64,000 bases of DNA, taken from NCBI GenBank assembly GCA_018105865.1, contig CM030835.1, positions 9,620,916 through 9,684,915 of the forward strand. Direction: 5' to 3'. The translations under genes were made by a program, and so were the position numbers. Below, one piece after another: positions 30,433 to 42,199 of the stretch. The stretch is from Metaphire vulgaris (Eukaryota > Annelida > Clitellata > Crassiclitellata > Megascolecidae). A model generated the notes under the pieces. That model had not been told where the DNA came from and did not search any database. It saw only the letters and a list, made by a program, of their open reading frames with translations. Position 1 is the stretch's first letter. Each line of letters starts with the position of its first letter.

Positions 30433-30969
30433 ACGCAGCACCACATAATACAATAATAAGAGAAACAATAAATCATGAAATGCACATTTTTTTTCGTAAA
30501 CAATGTCAATCAATCAATCAATTTATTTCTCACATTACAACAATGTCGTTTGGAGCAATGTAATACTTTATATTGCACCGGCCATTTCCAAATATGGCGA
30601 CTGGCATTCATACCGGACCTAGGGCCTATATCGTTTAATTACTGAGATTATAATCGATCTCTAGCTGTGCCTGTTCTGCTCCATTAGAAGCCACCAATTT
30701 AAACTCTCAAGTGTCAGAAATTAATGTTTCAAATAGCATATTTCTTGAATGAAGCAGACATCGATCGCCATGTATAGAATCTTTTAAACATGTTTCTATG
30801 TAATCAATAATTAGTTTAGTTTTAAGCGATATTCCAATTTCTCAAATTCCTTGTACAGTTTCACATCTCAATCCTCCTGCTGGAGCTAATGACTGACTAC
30901 AGTATTCCAGTATCCACGTTTTGATATTGATTTGATGCAGCGTTATTGTATCAAAGGACTCGACGTTCA

Positions 30970-31060
30970 CTCATCAGAATTATCAGATCCATCGAACAAT
31001 GGCGTCAACGTGCTGGTTGACGTCTTTCTAGGCTGTAAACGAACAAAGCAATGTCATGCA
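30970..31060. repeat. local duplication, uninterrupted copy
   Basis: The block from CATCAGAATTATCAGATCC through GACGTCTTTCTAGGCTGTAA to GAACAAAGC recurs at 31727-31793 plus 32442-32470, where a transposon splits it. Confidence 0.75.
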
Positions 31061-31289
31061 TTTATTTCAGACAAGTCAGCTTGCATGTAATAATTTTAGT
31101 TACTACTTTACAACTAAAAGCGAATTGGGGATATAGATTATGAGTTATTATTATATTGCTATATTAGTATATATTTATTAATAATTATTATTTTATATTA
31201 TTATTATTTATTATTATTATATATTTAATTATTAGTAAAACCTGTCCCAGGACAGAGAACATGATGATGATATTTAGTAATTATTATTA

Positions 31290-31620
31290 TTATTACTTGA
31301 CCTGCCCAGACTACTTAGCTAAGCTGGTGCATAAGGCAGGGTCGGGGACAGGTCGTTGAACTTAAGATCTGACCAAGGAATAAGACTCGTGGTGCCCACC
31401 CCCTCCCCCAGCTAAGACCGCTAAGTTCGGGGACAGACCCTTTCAAGGGGTAATCCCATAGCGTGGAATTCCTCCCGATAGATGTCAGGTCAGAAATCTC
31501 CCCAGACCGTTTTCCTCAAAAACTGAAAACACACCTTTTTAGTACATCTTATGGAACTTTTCTGTAAGTTCCTCTCGCCTACTGCCTGGGCTTTAAGATA
31601 GCGCTATATAAGTTGTCACC
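31290..31620 (+). mobile_element. L2-like LINE 3' end
   Basis: Carries the decayed PRPLS...DPF...WNS segment and LKTHLF seen in the 49.4 kb copy, then AGCGCTATATAAGTTGTC and an AAT repeat tail. Confidence 0.6.
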
Positions 31621-31621
31621 C

Positions 31622-31687
<66 letters not shown>
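31621..31687. repeat. (AAT)n tail and microsatellite
   Basis: Uninterrupted AAT/ATA trinucleotides directly after the LINE 3' end, so probably its expanded tail. Confidence 0.9.
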
Positions 31688-31688
<1 letters not shown>

Positions 31689-31791
31689 TAGGGCTGCACT
31701 GAATAGTCTATTCACTCATCAGAATTAGACTATCAGATCCATTGAACAATGGCGTCAACGTGCATTTCGTGCTGGTTGACGTCTTTCTAGG

Positions 31792-32441
31792 CAGGCCCGC
31801 CGAGAGAAATTCCGGGCCCCTGCCCCTGTGCAGAATGGCCGGCAGGCGCCGAAAAAATTGTTTAAAATTGCTGACGACCCTTTTTGCTTGTCATTGGTTT
31901 AACCCAATTTAACTGACACGATGTCATGTTGCAACTCTCGAAAACTAGTGGTGGCCTTTTTTTTTTGTCGCTCTTTTTCACACTCAGTAGCGTCATTTCA
32001 CACTTTTCTTGGGGCGAGATAATTTTTGGCCAAATTTTGGCCAATTATGGGAATATTTTGGGCAATTATAGGCAAACTTTGGCCAATTTTGGACCAATTT
32101 TGCAAATTTGAAATTGTTTGACATTTTTGGGCAAATTTAGAACAATTTTTGCGATTTTTTGCACATTTCACATTTATTTATTTATTTAATACATTATTTC
32201 TTCATTTTGCTTGGGGACCCGCCTGCCTCTCCCCAAATGACGCCCCCTGTTCACAACTTCACACTGTTCATTTTGATGCTTTTGATGTCCTCAGGTCCAG
32301 GCCCCTCTTTTACTGATTGGGCTCCCTTTCTTTAGTGTTATTATTGGTATTATTGTTAATTGTGCATATTCATCATCGGCCCGGGCCCCTCCAGACCCCA
32401 GGCCCCTGTGCATTTGCCCCTGCCCTCTCTCGCAGGCCCTG
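31792..32441. mobile_element. hAT-like element (CAGGCCC ends) in the duplicated block, with a nested MITE
   Basis: Ends CAGGCCCGCCGAGAG and CTCTCTCGCAGGCCCTG. Flanks TTTCTAGG (31784-31791) and TTTCTAAG (32442-32449) are the 8-bp duplication with one change. The empty site is visible at 31028-31045. Confidence 0.8.
31985..32249. mobile_element. MITE of the CAGTAGCGTCATTTCAC family, nested
   Basis: Starts CAGTAGCGTCATTTCAC and ends AAATGACGCCCCCTG; flanks TTCACACT and TTCACAAC agree in six of eight bases. The interior has repeated GGCAAATTTTGG-like units. Confidence 0.65.
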
Positions 32442-32779
32442 TTTCTAAGCTGTAAACGAAGAAAAGCTTTGTCATTCCTTCTAATATTCCTTCTAAACCA
32501 CTTTAAAACCAAGTTATAGTAATACATTAATATTAACCATAAAATTATTATTATATCATAAGCACCCGCTCAAAAGGAACCAATCATCGTCAACCAAATG
32601 AATAGAATTTACATAAATAAATTTACCTATAGGCCTATAGTGTATGCATACAAAATTTACAAAAGATACAGTGGCGCTGTAGCCTAAATTTGTTGGCTGT
32701 TAGGCCTATATTAAATTCTGATGGTTGCAAAATAAAATAGCAAAATTATAGGTACTTAATTATGGAAAAACCAATTCCA

Positions 32780-32880
32780 GGACGTCTCATTGTCCCGGAA
32801 AGGACCTGTCTGGGACGTGGGACATTTTATTCGATTCCGGGACTGTCCCGGCCAATCCGGGACACCTGGTCATCCTAGCC
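32780..32880. repeat. decayed hAT-like end (GTCCCGG-rich)
   Basis: Repeated GTCCCGG and CCGGGAC blocks ending CCGGGACACCTGGTCATCC. Only one end is visible. Confidence 0.35.
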
Positions 32881-32966
32881 CCACTCGGTCGCACTTCTGT
32901 CGTTTCAGACATATCGTCCATCGTCTGTAAACTTAGTATTCATAATATATTTATAAAAATAATTAG

Positions 32967-33001
32967 AAACCACAGGCCTGCGTAACGCAGGCCTGTGGTT
33001 T
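32967..33001. repeat. perfect 16-bp palindrome with 3-base loop
   Basis: AAACCACAGGCCTGCG and its exact inverse CGCAGGCCTGTGGTTT are separated by TAA. Parts recur just downstream (GTGGTTCTAAC, AACGCAGGCTGCGTTAG). Confidence 0.9.
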
Positions 33002-33687
33002 GTGGTTCTAACCAAAATTTGTGGTTCTAACGCAGGCTGCGTTAGAGCTAAATTTAATTCAAAAGCATGCATATAGCCCCTATGAGTCACCAGAAATAGC
33101 ATGGCGAAGCTTTCCGAAACTTAGATAGTAGATACTAGATGTTATATTAGTTTTTAAACAGATTTATGGGCTTATTCTGAATCTTTGTCGTCTATATTTT
33201 CTTAACAGTTTGAGTTTCAGTAGAATCCTGCCTCTTGGGCCTATATAGAAATCCCGGTTAGGCTATATATAAGTTTTAGGCGCCGGTCCCTTCCAAAATA
33301 ATGTTAATAGATACAAAAGAGACATGTGGAGTTGTGCAGTGATACATCGAACTCGCTCATTTCGAAATCTAGCTACATCGGGTGCCTTGCGCTTCGATTT
33401 AACTGGATTATAATGTAAATATTTGACTTTGGTCGACAGCGGTTTGTTTATACGGTATTCGGCTATTAACATGACACCTCTGCCCCTACACCTCTTCCCA
33501 GAGGTGGTGCTGGCCATCACTAAAACAGACTGATGTTAAAGCTATTCGTTTAGAATTCTAAAGGGGAGAATTAACCGTTGGAAATTGAAACTTGAACACT
33601 ATAACTAACTCCACAAAAATTAGAATGGACCGTAATGAAAACGAAAGAGATGACAGATAGGCTATAGGCCTCACAGTACAGTAGAAA
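33002..33687. other. intergenic, no recognisable gene
   Basis: Only short frames without motifs. Confidence 0.3.
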
Positions 33688-33695
33688 CTTTAATT

Positions 33696-33964
33696 CAGAG
33701 GCGGATCTGGGGTGGTGGGGTGCAGATGTCCCCGTGGGCCGAGTGTGGGGCGCCAAAATTGGTTTAAGGTAAGGAGTTCCGCTTGCTACGGGCGATGAGC
33801 TTTTTGCTTGTCAGGGTGTTCGATGAAGTTGAATGAAGAATGAAGGGACGCCAAGATGGGCAGAGTGGCGCCCTTTTTGGCTTCTTACTTCTTAGGGGTT
33901 TCTCAAGTTGAGGGGGCGCCATTAGTATTTGGCCTCGGGCGCCGGACACCCAGCTCCGCTACTG
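33696..33964. mobile_element. hAT-like MITE
   Basis: Ends CAGAGGCGGATCTGG and CCCAGCTCCGCTACTG; flanks CTTTAATT and CGTTAATT are an 8-bp duplication with one mismatch. Confidence 0.65.
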
Positions 33965-34519
33965 CGTTAATTACTGAACTGTGTTTACACGATCAGTCAA
34001 AATGAGCTGCTAGCGCTGAACACTGATGTCTCGATGGCCGGCTCAGCTCAGCCGCTGTGGTAGGCCAAAGACTGACCGCAGTGAGCTTAATTGTTTCACT
34101 TTGTCTAGTGTCACCGCTTGAATGTCAAGGAACTGAAGTAAACAAATTTTCACGTGTGACTGAAATCTATAGAGTATAGATACACTGTAGATCCGATTAT
34201 TTTAAAATGTTGTTTATGTAAATCTTAACATTTGAGCATAAAAGCGAAAGTTTAGATGGCACAACAGCAGCAGTAAAATGTAGTAAAAAGTGTTGACGAT
34301 CCAAAAATTGTCGAGTCAATTTTGCAAAGCCCTCTGGTCTGCGCGATAGGGCCATCGCCCCACCCGCCCCTCTGCCCGCTACTGTACGGCACTGTCTAGC
34401 AGGCTTTAAACATCGTCATAGACAATGTTTCTCACACAAATATGCAGCCTCTAGTTCCAAAACGAAGAAATGAAAATCACGAGCTAAATTTTTAAATCAA
34501 TAAACTGATCACATGGAGG

Positions 34520-34735
34520 CAGTAGCGTCATTTCACACTTTTCTTGGGGCGAGATAATGTTTTGGCAAATTTTTGCAAAATTTTGCAAATTTTTGGGCCA
34601 AAGTTGGCAAATTTGCAATTTTTAATATATTTTTCGCAAATTTTTGGCAATTTTGAAATTTTTTGCGCATTAATACATTATAAATTATTTTTTCATTTCC
34701 TTGGGGCTACGGAAAATGTAAAAATGACGCCACTG
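34520..34735. mobile_element. MITE of the CAGTAGCGTCATTTCAC family
   Basis: Full-length copy with ends CAGTAGCGTCATTTCAC and AAAAATGACGCCACTG and GCAAATTTTTGC-like units inside. No target duplication is visible. Confidence 0.65.
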
Positions 34736-35550
34736 CTATATTCTATGCCAATTTAGATTGACTAAGTACAGCTGTCTTCAAACGCTGAGTAAACAAAACA
34801 TTGCGTTAACGAATAAAGAAGGAATAGTAGCGTATCAATATATTGCACATGGAATATATTCTGTTCTGATAATCAATAAATAGGTCTAGTTTAAATGAGA
34901 AAAAATCAACATTACAAACGTAGGCCTATAAAAGATAGACCTATAAAATTATAGACGCAAACCAATACAAACCAGCTGTCGTGGGTGTCGTCTTCTTTTT
35001 CTGTCTGAAATTTGATTTTTATGTGACCAAGAGACCACTGCATGACTGCACCCTTCGAAGTCAATATAGGCATAAACTGCGCCTAGTACCTACATGTGTT
35101 GCTGCGTATGCAGCGTAGTTACTTGGCTACTGGAGTACTGTACTGTACTGTACCTGGATTGTGGATGCAGTGACCACATTACATTAGTGCCCTCAAGTGA
35201 TTGAAAGGAAGCTGCACACAATTTCGCGCTGCCATCTAGGGATTGTTTTTAAAACATTGATTGCTTGCTAATTATAAATGGCATACAGCGTATATTGATA
35301 TGGCGTTTAACTTGAAAATGTGAAGACTATATCTAGATATATATAGCCGTCAGTCGCTATATAGGCAGTTATAAAGTGAAAAGTGATCAATATATAGCCC
35401 ATTCTGATATATAATTAATTTATATTTAAATTTTTATTTATTTCGGATGCGTGCATGCGTAGGGCTATATATAGGCCTAGGCCTATGTACGCGGTTATAT
35501 AGGCCCTACGATCAATATATATAATTATTATGTTGGATATAATTATAAGG

Positions 35551-35551
35551 C

Positions 35552-35622
<71 letters not shown>
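35551..35622. repeat. (AT)n microsatellite
   Basis: About 36 AT units. Confidence 0.95.
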
Positions 35623-35625
<3 letters not shown>

Positions 35626-35639
35626 CATGCACCCTATAT

Positions 35640-35770
35640 CATGGTCCGCCGCACGTCGCGTACGTCTGCAGCCTACCGACGTCGTAATAAGGTCGGCTGC
35701 AGACGCAGACGAAGCAGACCAAAATGGGCTGGTCGGACAGGGCCCACCGACGTCGGCTCTTTGCAGGGAT
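35640..35770. repeat. GACGTC-rich element, right end
   Basis: Several GACGTC or ACGTCG units, ending CTTTGCAGGGAT, the inverse of the left end at 29659. Confidence 0.5.
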
Positions 35771-35868
35771 GAAGCTATTCAACTATTATCCATTAATAAT
35801 GTTGACGTGAAATATATCTGTTCGCTATTCCCTAATAAGTTTTCGCTTATCAAACGAGAGTTACGAGA

Positions 35869-36064
35869 CAGTGGCGGCTCTAGGATTTGGCAAGTGGGGG
35901 CGTTGGGGGGGGGGCAACTTCTAATCATGGGGGGGCCAACCATTTGTTGTTTAATGTATGTAGCATTAAGTATAGGATCCCAACTGGGGGGCCACTTGGG
36001 GGGCCAGGCTCTCAATAGGGGGGGGCACGGGCCCCCCTGACCCCCCCCGGTGGAGCCGCCACTG
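35869..36064. mobile_element. hAT-like MITE (CAGTGGCGGCTC family)
   Basis: 196 bases with ends CAGTGGCGGCTCTAGG and GGTGGAGCCGCCACTG and the perfect duplication TTACGAGA at 35861-35868 and 36065-36072. Confidence 0.85.
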
Positions 36065-36072
36065 TTACGAGA

Positions 36073-36990
36073 CTGGCGAGTATTCGCTGGTCATTTGACT
36101 AGTGAATGCTCGCCAAGGCTGCTTAATACCAGTTTGATGTTCATGCTGAAGGACTTGTTGCTCCAAAATGAAATAAAAGTTTGCATGCGATGCAGGCCCT
36201 GGTCGAAAAGTCACTTCACAAAGTAAACTTCGATTTAAATGCCATGAAAAACGCCAACAACAGTTTGATTATCGCAGTGTGGGAGGGAGTTTCATATTCT
36301 GTAGTTTCTGATGTAAAAACGTCGCCAATTAAAAGGACCGCTCTATATTGCTCTGTTCACGATCATTTTACGGTTTGCGATAATAAATTTTTCATAAATA
36401 TCGCATATTTAATGTGTTTTATGGCACCAGGATTTCTAAAATAAGTGTCTTTTATAGGCCTACGCCTATTGACATGTGACGCATGTATGTACAGTGTACT
36501 GTATCCACTGGCTTTTGAACTTGAACTTGTACTGTCGATATGTTTGTACGCACTCTAGTCTCTAGTGCATCCTGCGTATTTATCACAGATTTTTGCGTTT
36601 AATCAGCAATTGTTTCTGAGTAGCTCTTCATGGGTGGTTCGCTTCACCCAAAAACACTGTTTACGCTGATTGTCGGCGAGATTGAACTTCACTTCGTGTC
36701 TTTCGTTGATGACTGCTTCTACATCGCAGTAATGGCGCTCATAAAAGGACCAGGCAAGTCAACGCCACAAGCAAGCTAACTTAATTAGAAATAGGCCTAC
36801 GTACAGAATAGACCTAATTGTAATCGTAAATAAATAGCTATCCGGTATAGGCGCGTGATTCGTCGTCTACGTGCATATTCCACATCCTTCGTGTTTTCTG
36901 GCTTCATATAGGCTAGTTAGTTAGTAGTCCCTAGACTTTTAGAATCACGTTGTAAAATGATGGAGGATATGGATCGAGTGCAGCCTTATA
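36073..36990. other. intergenic, no recognisable gene
   Basis: Frame 36181-36444 (+) has no recognisable domain. Confidence 0.3.
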
Positions 36991-36994
36991 ATAT

Positions 36995-37825
36995 ATAATA
37001 TAATATAACAAGGTTTAAAGTGGTTCAGTAGGGACTGCCCTGTGTGAGAACCACTGTTGCTCCCGTCCAATCTAATATCCTAAACTACTGAGGTTTATTT
37101 TGAACTCGTTTACAGTTGTAGCCGTTACTATCCCCTCACCCAGTTCATTCCATCTGTCCACCACTCTTGCACTAAAAAAATGCTGTTTATGTCTCCCAAC
37201 CCGTTTCTTGAACAGTTTCATGCTGTGTCCTCTGGTTCGATCATACTCCTTCATTGTAAAAAATCTTTCCTTTGGCATTTCCACTTTGTTTGTTAGTATT
37301 TTGTATGTCTCGATCAAATCCCCTCTCTCTTCTTTTTTCCAGGGTTGTCAATCCACAGTGATTTAGCCTTTCCTCATAGGTTAGTTTGTGATATCCCTTG
37401 ATCATCTTTGTTGCTCTGTGTTGCACTCTTTCTAAGGTCTCTATGTCTTTCTTCAGGAATGGACACCATGCTTGAACACAATACTCTAAATGTGGACGTA
37501 CCAATGTCTTGTAAAGTCTTATTATTACATCCTTCTCTCTGCTCACTATCGTTCTTTTGATCATACCTAGAATTTTGTTGGCCTTATTAGCTGCCTCTGC
37601 ACATTGCCTAGATGGCTTTAAGCTGTTATGCATGATGACCCCTAGATGTTTCTCCTCGTTTGTCACTTTTAGTCCCTTCCCACATAACTTAAATTCATGA
37701 TCTGTTCCCTTCTTCCCAATGTGCATCACCGAGCATTTATCTGTATTAAAAAGCATTTGCCAATCTGCCGACCACTGGGATAGTCTATTAAGGTCTTGTT
37801 GTAAAATTTTTGCCTTGACCTTGTT
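36995..37825 (-). mobile_element. CR1/L2-like LINE 3' part with hairpin tail
   Basis: Minus strand from about 37822 reads the end of the reverse transcriptase (DWQMLFNTDKCSVMHIGKKG, LGVIMHNSLKPSRQCAEAA, RPHLEYCVQAWCPFLKKDIE, LERVQHRATKMIKGYHKLTY). A frameshift near 37300 separates this from FSARVVDRWNELGEGIV and FKINLSSLGY. The stop at 37072-37074 is about 17 bases before the hairpin AGTGGTT...AACCACT (37019-37055). An AT-rich tail follows. It is 5'-truncated. Confidence 0.85.
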
Positions 37826-38410
37826 CCGTTCGAAGCCCGTAAATATGGTAAATTTCCCGGACAGGGTTCCTTATATTCGCATTAGGGTTATAAATGGTTG
37901 TTATGAATGATATTTATGTACTTGTACGTAGTGTAATCCACATTTTCCCACAATTTCCCAGACACCGAGCTCGCATAACTAAGTCATACGCTCGAAATGA
38001 AATGAAACAGATACGGCTCCATGCTGAGTTCTCTTCTTTTAATATCTTTTGACGTACAGTATTATGAAAATTTGATCAGCTCATCCTCTCCCTATTCTGA
38101 AGCCACATTTTCTCTGAGTGCCTTGTTGCTGTTTTCACTAGGAATTCCCCTTTTGCACATAGGCTACACATGGGGGCATATGAGGATTCTTATGACGGAA
38201 AGAACATTGATACAACATTGATACTGCTTTTTTCAATTGGGTCTATCGATAATTATAATAATTTTGGCTCGTTCTGAAAACTGAGTCGATCGGTTAAAGG
38301 ACTTGCTAATGCTAATTTAGTTTCGGTTTTAGACCTATGTCGCTTATGACCTAAAGTTAGGCTAAAGCAACTCAATCACTCCCGAATTTTTTACGAAGCG
38401 CCATCCACCG
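37826..38410. other. intergenic, no recognisable feature
   Basis: Nothing supported. Confidence 0.3.
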
Positions 38411-38418
38411 CATTCTGC

Positions 38419-38787
38419 CAGAGGCGTAGCGACGGGGGGGGTACAGTGGCGGCTCTAGGATTTGGCAAGTGGGGGGCCGTTGGAGTGGCAACTTCTAATC
38501 ATGAGGGGCCAACCATTTGTTGTTTAATGTATGTAGCATTAAGTATAGGGTCCCAACAGTGGGGCCACTGGGGGGCCAGGCACTCAATAGGGGAAACGGG
38601 CCTCCCTGGCCTTCCCCCGGTGGAGCCGCCACTGGGGGGTATATCGGTATATATAGGCCTACTCCTAAATCTCAGACTACCTTAAAATTTTCAATGTGTT
38701 TTTAAATTTTTCGAAGTTTTTTATTATTTATACCCCCTTCCCAATCACATTATACCCCCCCCAATCACATTCCTGGCTACACCCCTG
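38419..38787. mobile_element. hAT-like MITE (CAGAGGCGTAGC ends) interrupted by another MITE
   Basis: Ends CAGAGGCGTAGC and GGCTACACCCCTG with the perfect duplication CATTCTGC at 38411-38418 and 38788-38795. The internal G-run GGGGGGGGTA is the target of the inner element. Confidence 0.8.
38444..38634. mobile_element. hAT-like MITE (CAGTGGCGGCTC family) nested in 38419-38787
   Basis: 191 bases, about the same length and sequence as 35869-36064. Flanked by GGGGGTA on both sides, with register uncertain because of the G-run. Confidence 0.8.
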
Positions 38788-38795
38788 CATTCTGC

Positions 38796-40113
38796 GTATG
38801 AAATCGAAATGCAAGTTCTTTGATCTTTAAGCTGACATCTTTGAAATTTGGATGCAGAGGTCAACTATAGAATGATGACACCGAATCTCTCATCACACGC
38901 TGAAGCGGACCCAGAAAGTGCGGATTACACTCCAGATGAAACAACTTTCACCTCAGATATGTGTGTGTGCGTGTATGTGCGTGCGTATGTGCGTGTGTGC
39001 GTGCGACAAGGCCACTACGCATGTGATCTACTCTGAATTGTTATTGAACTTCTGAAAACTAAAGCTAACCTTTGAGATTTTCGCTTTAGAACTTAATGTA
39101 GGCATATTTGCCAAGCTTTTGACATTTAAAAATTCCTTCGGAACTGCAGGTAGTTAAACCTAATCGAAGACTGTCAAAAACAGCCTCTTGTGACTCACAA
39201 GAAATTGTAAATAGTTCATTTAATTGCGTTCATCAACATCACAAGAAGTTATAAATGGTTCATAGCGTTCATCAAAATCTGCGGTTGGTCCCTCAACGGC
39301 ATCAGTCGTGATTGAAGGTAGGTCAGGTAATGTTCATTGACATTGAACTGCGAATCACTACAGCTTCATAGCGCCTTCAGTTATTTTAGTAGGCCTAATG
39401 GATGCGCTTCGTTCAGCCTCGTCAGTGAAGATATCGAAATTTACCCTGATAGAGGCTGGTCCCATCAATAGCGAGAATAGTCTGGCGTCCTGAACTGAAA
39501 AATGGGGTCCTACATTTTTTTTTCATCGCAGGGCCCATAGGCCTACAGTGGCGTGCAGAGGGGGTGACCGTTGGGCTACTGGAGGAGCCATTAGTCACAG
39601 ATGCAGCATTTATGTTCGAGTTGATTATTTAATTATTATTATTGAGAGGTGGTCCAGTTTTGAAGCCTTTCATTAGACAAATTTATATTTTATTATGACA
39701 AGTTATAATTTATTAAAGCAGTTACATGCAGTGTATACGCTGTTTCGGGGCCCAGAAGTTTATTTACCCTCCGTAAGTCCTGGAATATTCCCCACGTTCA
39801 TATGTGACCAGTATGTCTTAAAACTTAAGCTTCAAGTCAAGTTAGATTCAAATGTATGCGCGCAAATATTTCTACGTGAAGTCGAAACAAAATATCTTTA
39901 TTTAAAGTTTTTGGTCGACGGTTCCAAACAATTGCGGATCTGAGTGTTTGATCATGATACCCAGTGGTGGATCTGGTGCCATGGCGTCGAATAAGGACAA
40001 CAGTTGGCTTTAGCATCCTCGAAGTAACTGCCAGCGATGATTCAACCAATTTGCGCAAGGTTTCATTAATGGTCTACCGATAAACTAGACACATGGTTTC
40101 GCTTAGCTTCTGG
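38796..40113. other. intergenic, remnants only
   Basis: Possible single decayed hAT-like ends (CAGTGGCGTGCAG near 39546, CCAGTGGTGGATCTGG near 39961). A GT/GC-rich simple stretch lies at 38960-39005. No gene. Confidence 0.3.
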
Positions 40114-40121
40114 GAAATCAC

Positions 40122-40696
40122 CAGTGATGGGCAACTAGTTAACTAATTAGTTGCTAACTAAAAGTTTAACTAATTTTTTTAGTTAGCTTCATAGTTTAAT
40201 TAAATATAAATAGTTTAGTTAAAATGATAGTTTAACTAAAAAAATTTAGTTAATAGCTAAATAGTTTAATTAAAAAATTTTAGTTGGTGATCCGAAATTA
40301 CAGTACCTTTTTATCTATTCCTTTCTGGGTAATTTCTTTCATGACAACGATAACACCATATATCACTGATCTTGGTCAGAGACAAGTGTATTTTTACTTA
40401 CTAACGATCTTTGATCTCGTTGGTAAGCGGGAAATGCAATGATTAATCAATTCAATGGTTCATTGACTGACGTGTTGATGCTGCCAGCATCGTCTATGTT
40501 TTGAATTGTTTTCATGAACACATACTTGATACATGAAAAATAGTTGTAAAATTAGTTTCAAAAAGTTTAACTATATTTTTTTAGTTTAGTTAACTATTTT
40601 AGAAAGTTAGTTAGCAACTAAAAGTTTAACTACTTATTTTTAGTTGAAATTTAGTTATAGTTTAACTAATATTTTTTAGTTAGTTGCCCATCACTG
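40122..40696. mobile_element. hAT-like MITE with AGTTTAACTA subterminal repeats
   Basis: Ends CAGTGATGGGCAACTAG and TTAGTTGCCCATCACTG; perfect duplication GAAATCAC at 40114-40121 and 40697-40704. Both arms are packed with AGTTTAACTAA and TTAGTTAACTA units. Confidence 0.85.
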
Positions 40697-40913
40697 GAAA
40701 TCACAAACTCTAATATCATTCTTCATGGCATAATTGAACGAAGGCGGATCGAACCATGTAGGTATTACGGTAATACCATTACCTCCATGGATAGAACTTC
40801 AAATAAGTGTAACCTGGTGGGCGTGACAGGGAGTAGCTGGCTTCCGCGAAGTTCCGCCAATCTTGTTCAGTAGATTAGTAGATGAGTCATAGCATAGTAT
40901 CTACAGGGTGTCT

Positions 40914-41670
40914 ACGAAACCCCCCCCCAGCAGGAAAACTTTGATTTCTTAAAAGTTCCTAAATATATATGTATCAAAATTGCCACACTTATGTAGCATA
41001 TATTTTCCCACCTTTCTGCCAATTTTTATCTCATTTGCATGTAAGATGGCCATTTTGTGAGATATCAAAATCAAACTTCGATTTTTACTACTCAGTCGCA
41101 GCATGACAGGCCTAAATATCTATAGCTTCACATAAATTTGGCTTCATGTCAATTTTGGTGGTATTAGTAGCAGTTGTTGTTGTTGTTCCAGTAGTAGTAG
41201 TAAAGTTTAAATCGAATGCAATTTTGTAAACATGTTTTTAAAATTTTAAACTCACAGAATTCGACATAACAATAACAGTTTGATTTAAACTTTCAAAATG
41301 GGTAAAATATCGAATGAAGATAATATGAGAATTCAGACATTGCGGGAGCTTGGCTTTGGATACCGAACAATTTTTGCAATTAAGGTTAGGGTTAGGGTTT
41401 GAAATTATGTCTGATAATCATCTTGAACAATTGTGGTTTAAGTTGAAATTTCTAGACAATCAATAAACTTTTGTCTGTTGATTCGTAAAAATCAAATTTT
41501 GACTTTGATATCTCACAAAATGGCCATCTTACATGCAAATGAGATGAAAATAGGCAGAAAGGTGGGGAAATGTGTGCTGTAGAAGTATGGAAATTTTGAT
41601 AGAAATATATTTAGGAACTTTTAAGAAATCATAGTTTTCCTGCTGGGGGTTTTTTTTCATAGACACCCTG
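40914..41670 (+). mobile_element. Tc1/mariner-like element with very long inverted repeats and transposase start
   Basis: Ends CAGGGTGTCTACGAAACCC and CATAGACACCCTG, TA on both sides. The inverted repeats extend about 180 bases (through the block AAGATGGCCATTTTGTGAGA and its inverse). Between them an ATG at about 41299 opens MGKISNEDNMRIQTLRELGF then GYRTIFAIK, which looks like a helix-turn-helix of a mariner-type transposase N-terminus. The frame stops soon after, so the catalytic domain is deleted. Confidence 0.75.
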
Positions 41671-42199
41671 TAGTTTTAGTCTAGACTCCATGACTACTTT
41701 TAAAATATGACTGTCTCTATTTTCAAATTTATGTATTTGATCGCTTAAAAGTCACGCAACTTGTGGCTGATACTACTTTTTAAAATATAATCTAGTATCC
41801 AACTAGGTTCAGTTTCAAGACAGATATCTGAAATCTTAGTTTTTAAGTTGGTTCGTTTGTTTCTTATTTAGTGTGGACTAGTTGTCTCTATTTTCAAATT
41901 TATGTATTTGATCGCCTTCGAAAAAAGTCACATAGCAACATAGGCTTATTCGTATAAATCAGCACTGCTTCAAACTCAACATATTGATATTTGTGCTGCT
42001 CATTGACTTCTATTAATAGCCTAGATTAATTATTAATTAAGATTTATTATTAATGGCTGCCTGTCATTGCAAACGCTGAGGCTAAAATAATATTAATAGA
42101 AGTAAATGGTGCTGCAGCTGCTGCTGACTGCTGACAGTGCTGAGCCTGCTGCTTAACAAACCATAGACTTTAATATAATAATAAATCTATGTTAACAAC

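Noticed and set aside
34520..34735. 8-bp target duplication for this MITE
   Set aside because: Flanks CATGGAGG and CTATATTC do not match, so no duplication is claimed although both ends are clear.
41388..41402. TTAGGGTTAGGG as a telomeric repeat
   Set aside because: Only two to three units; too short to claim interstitial telomere sequence.
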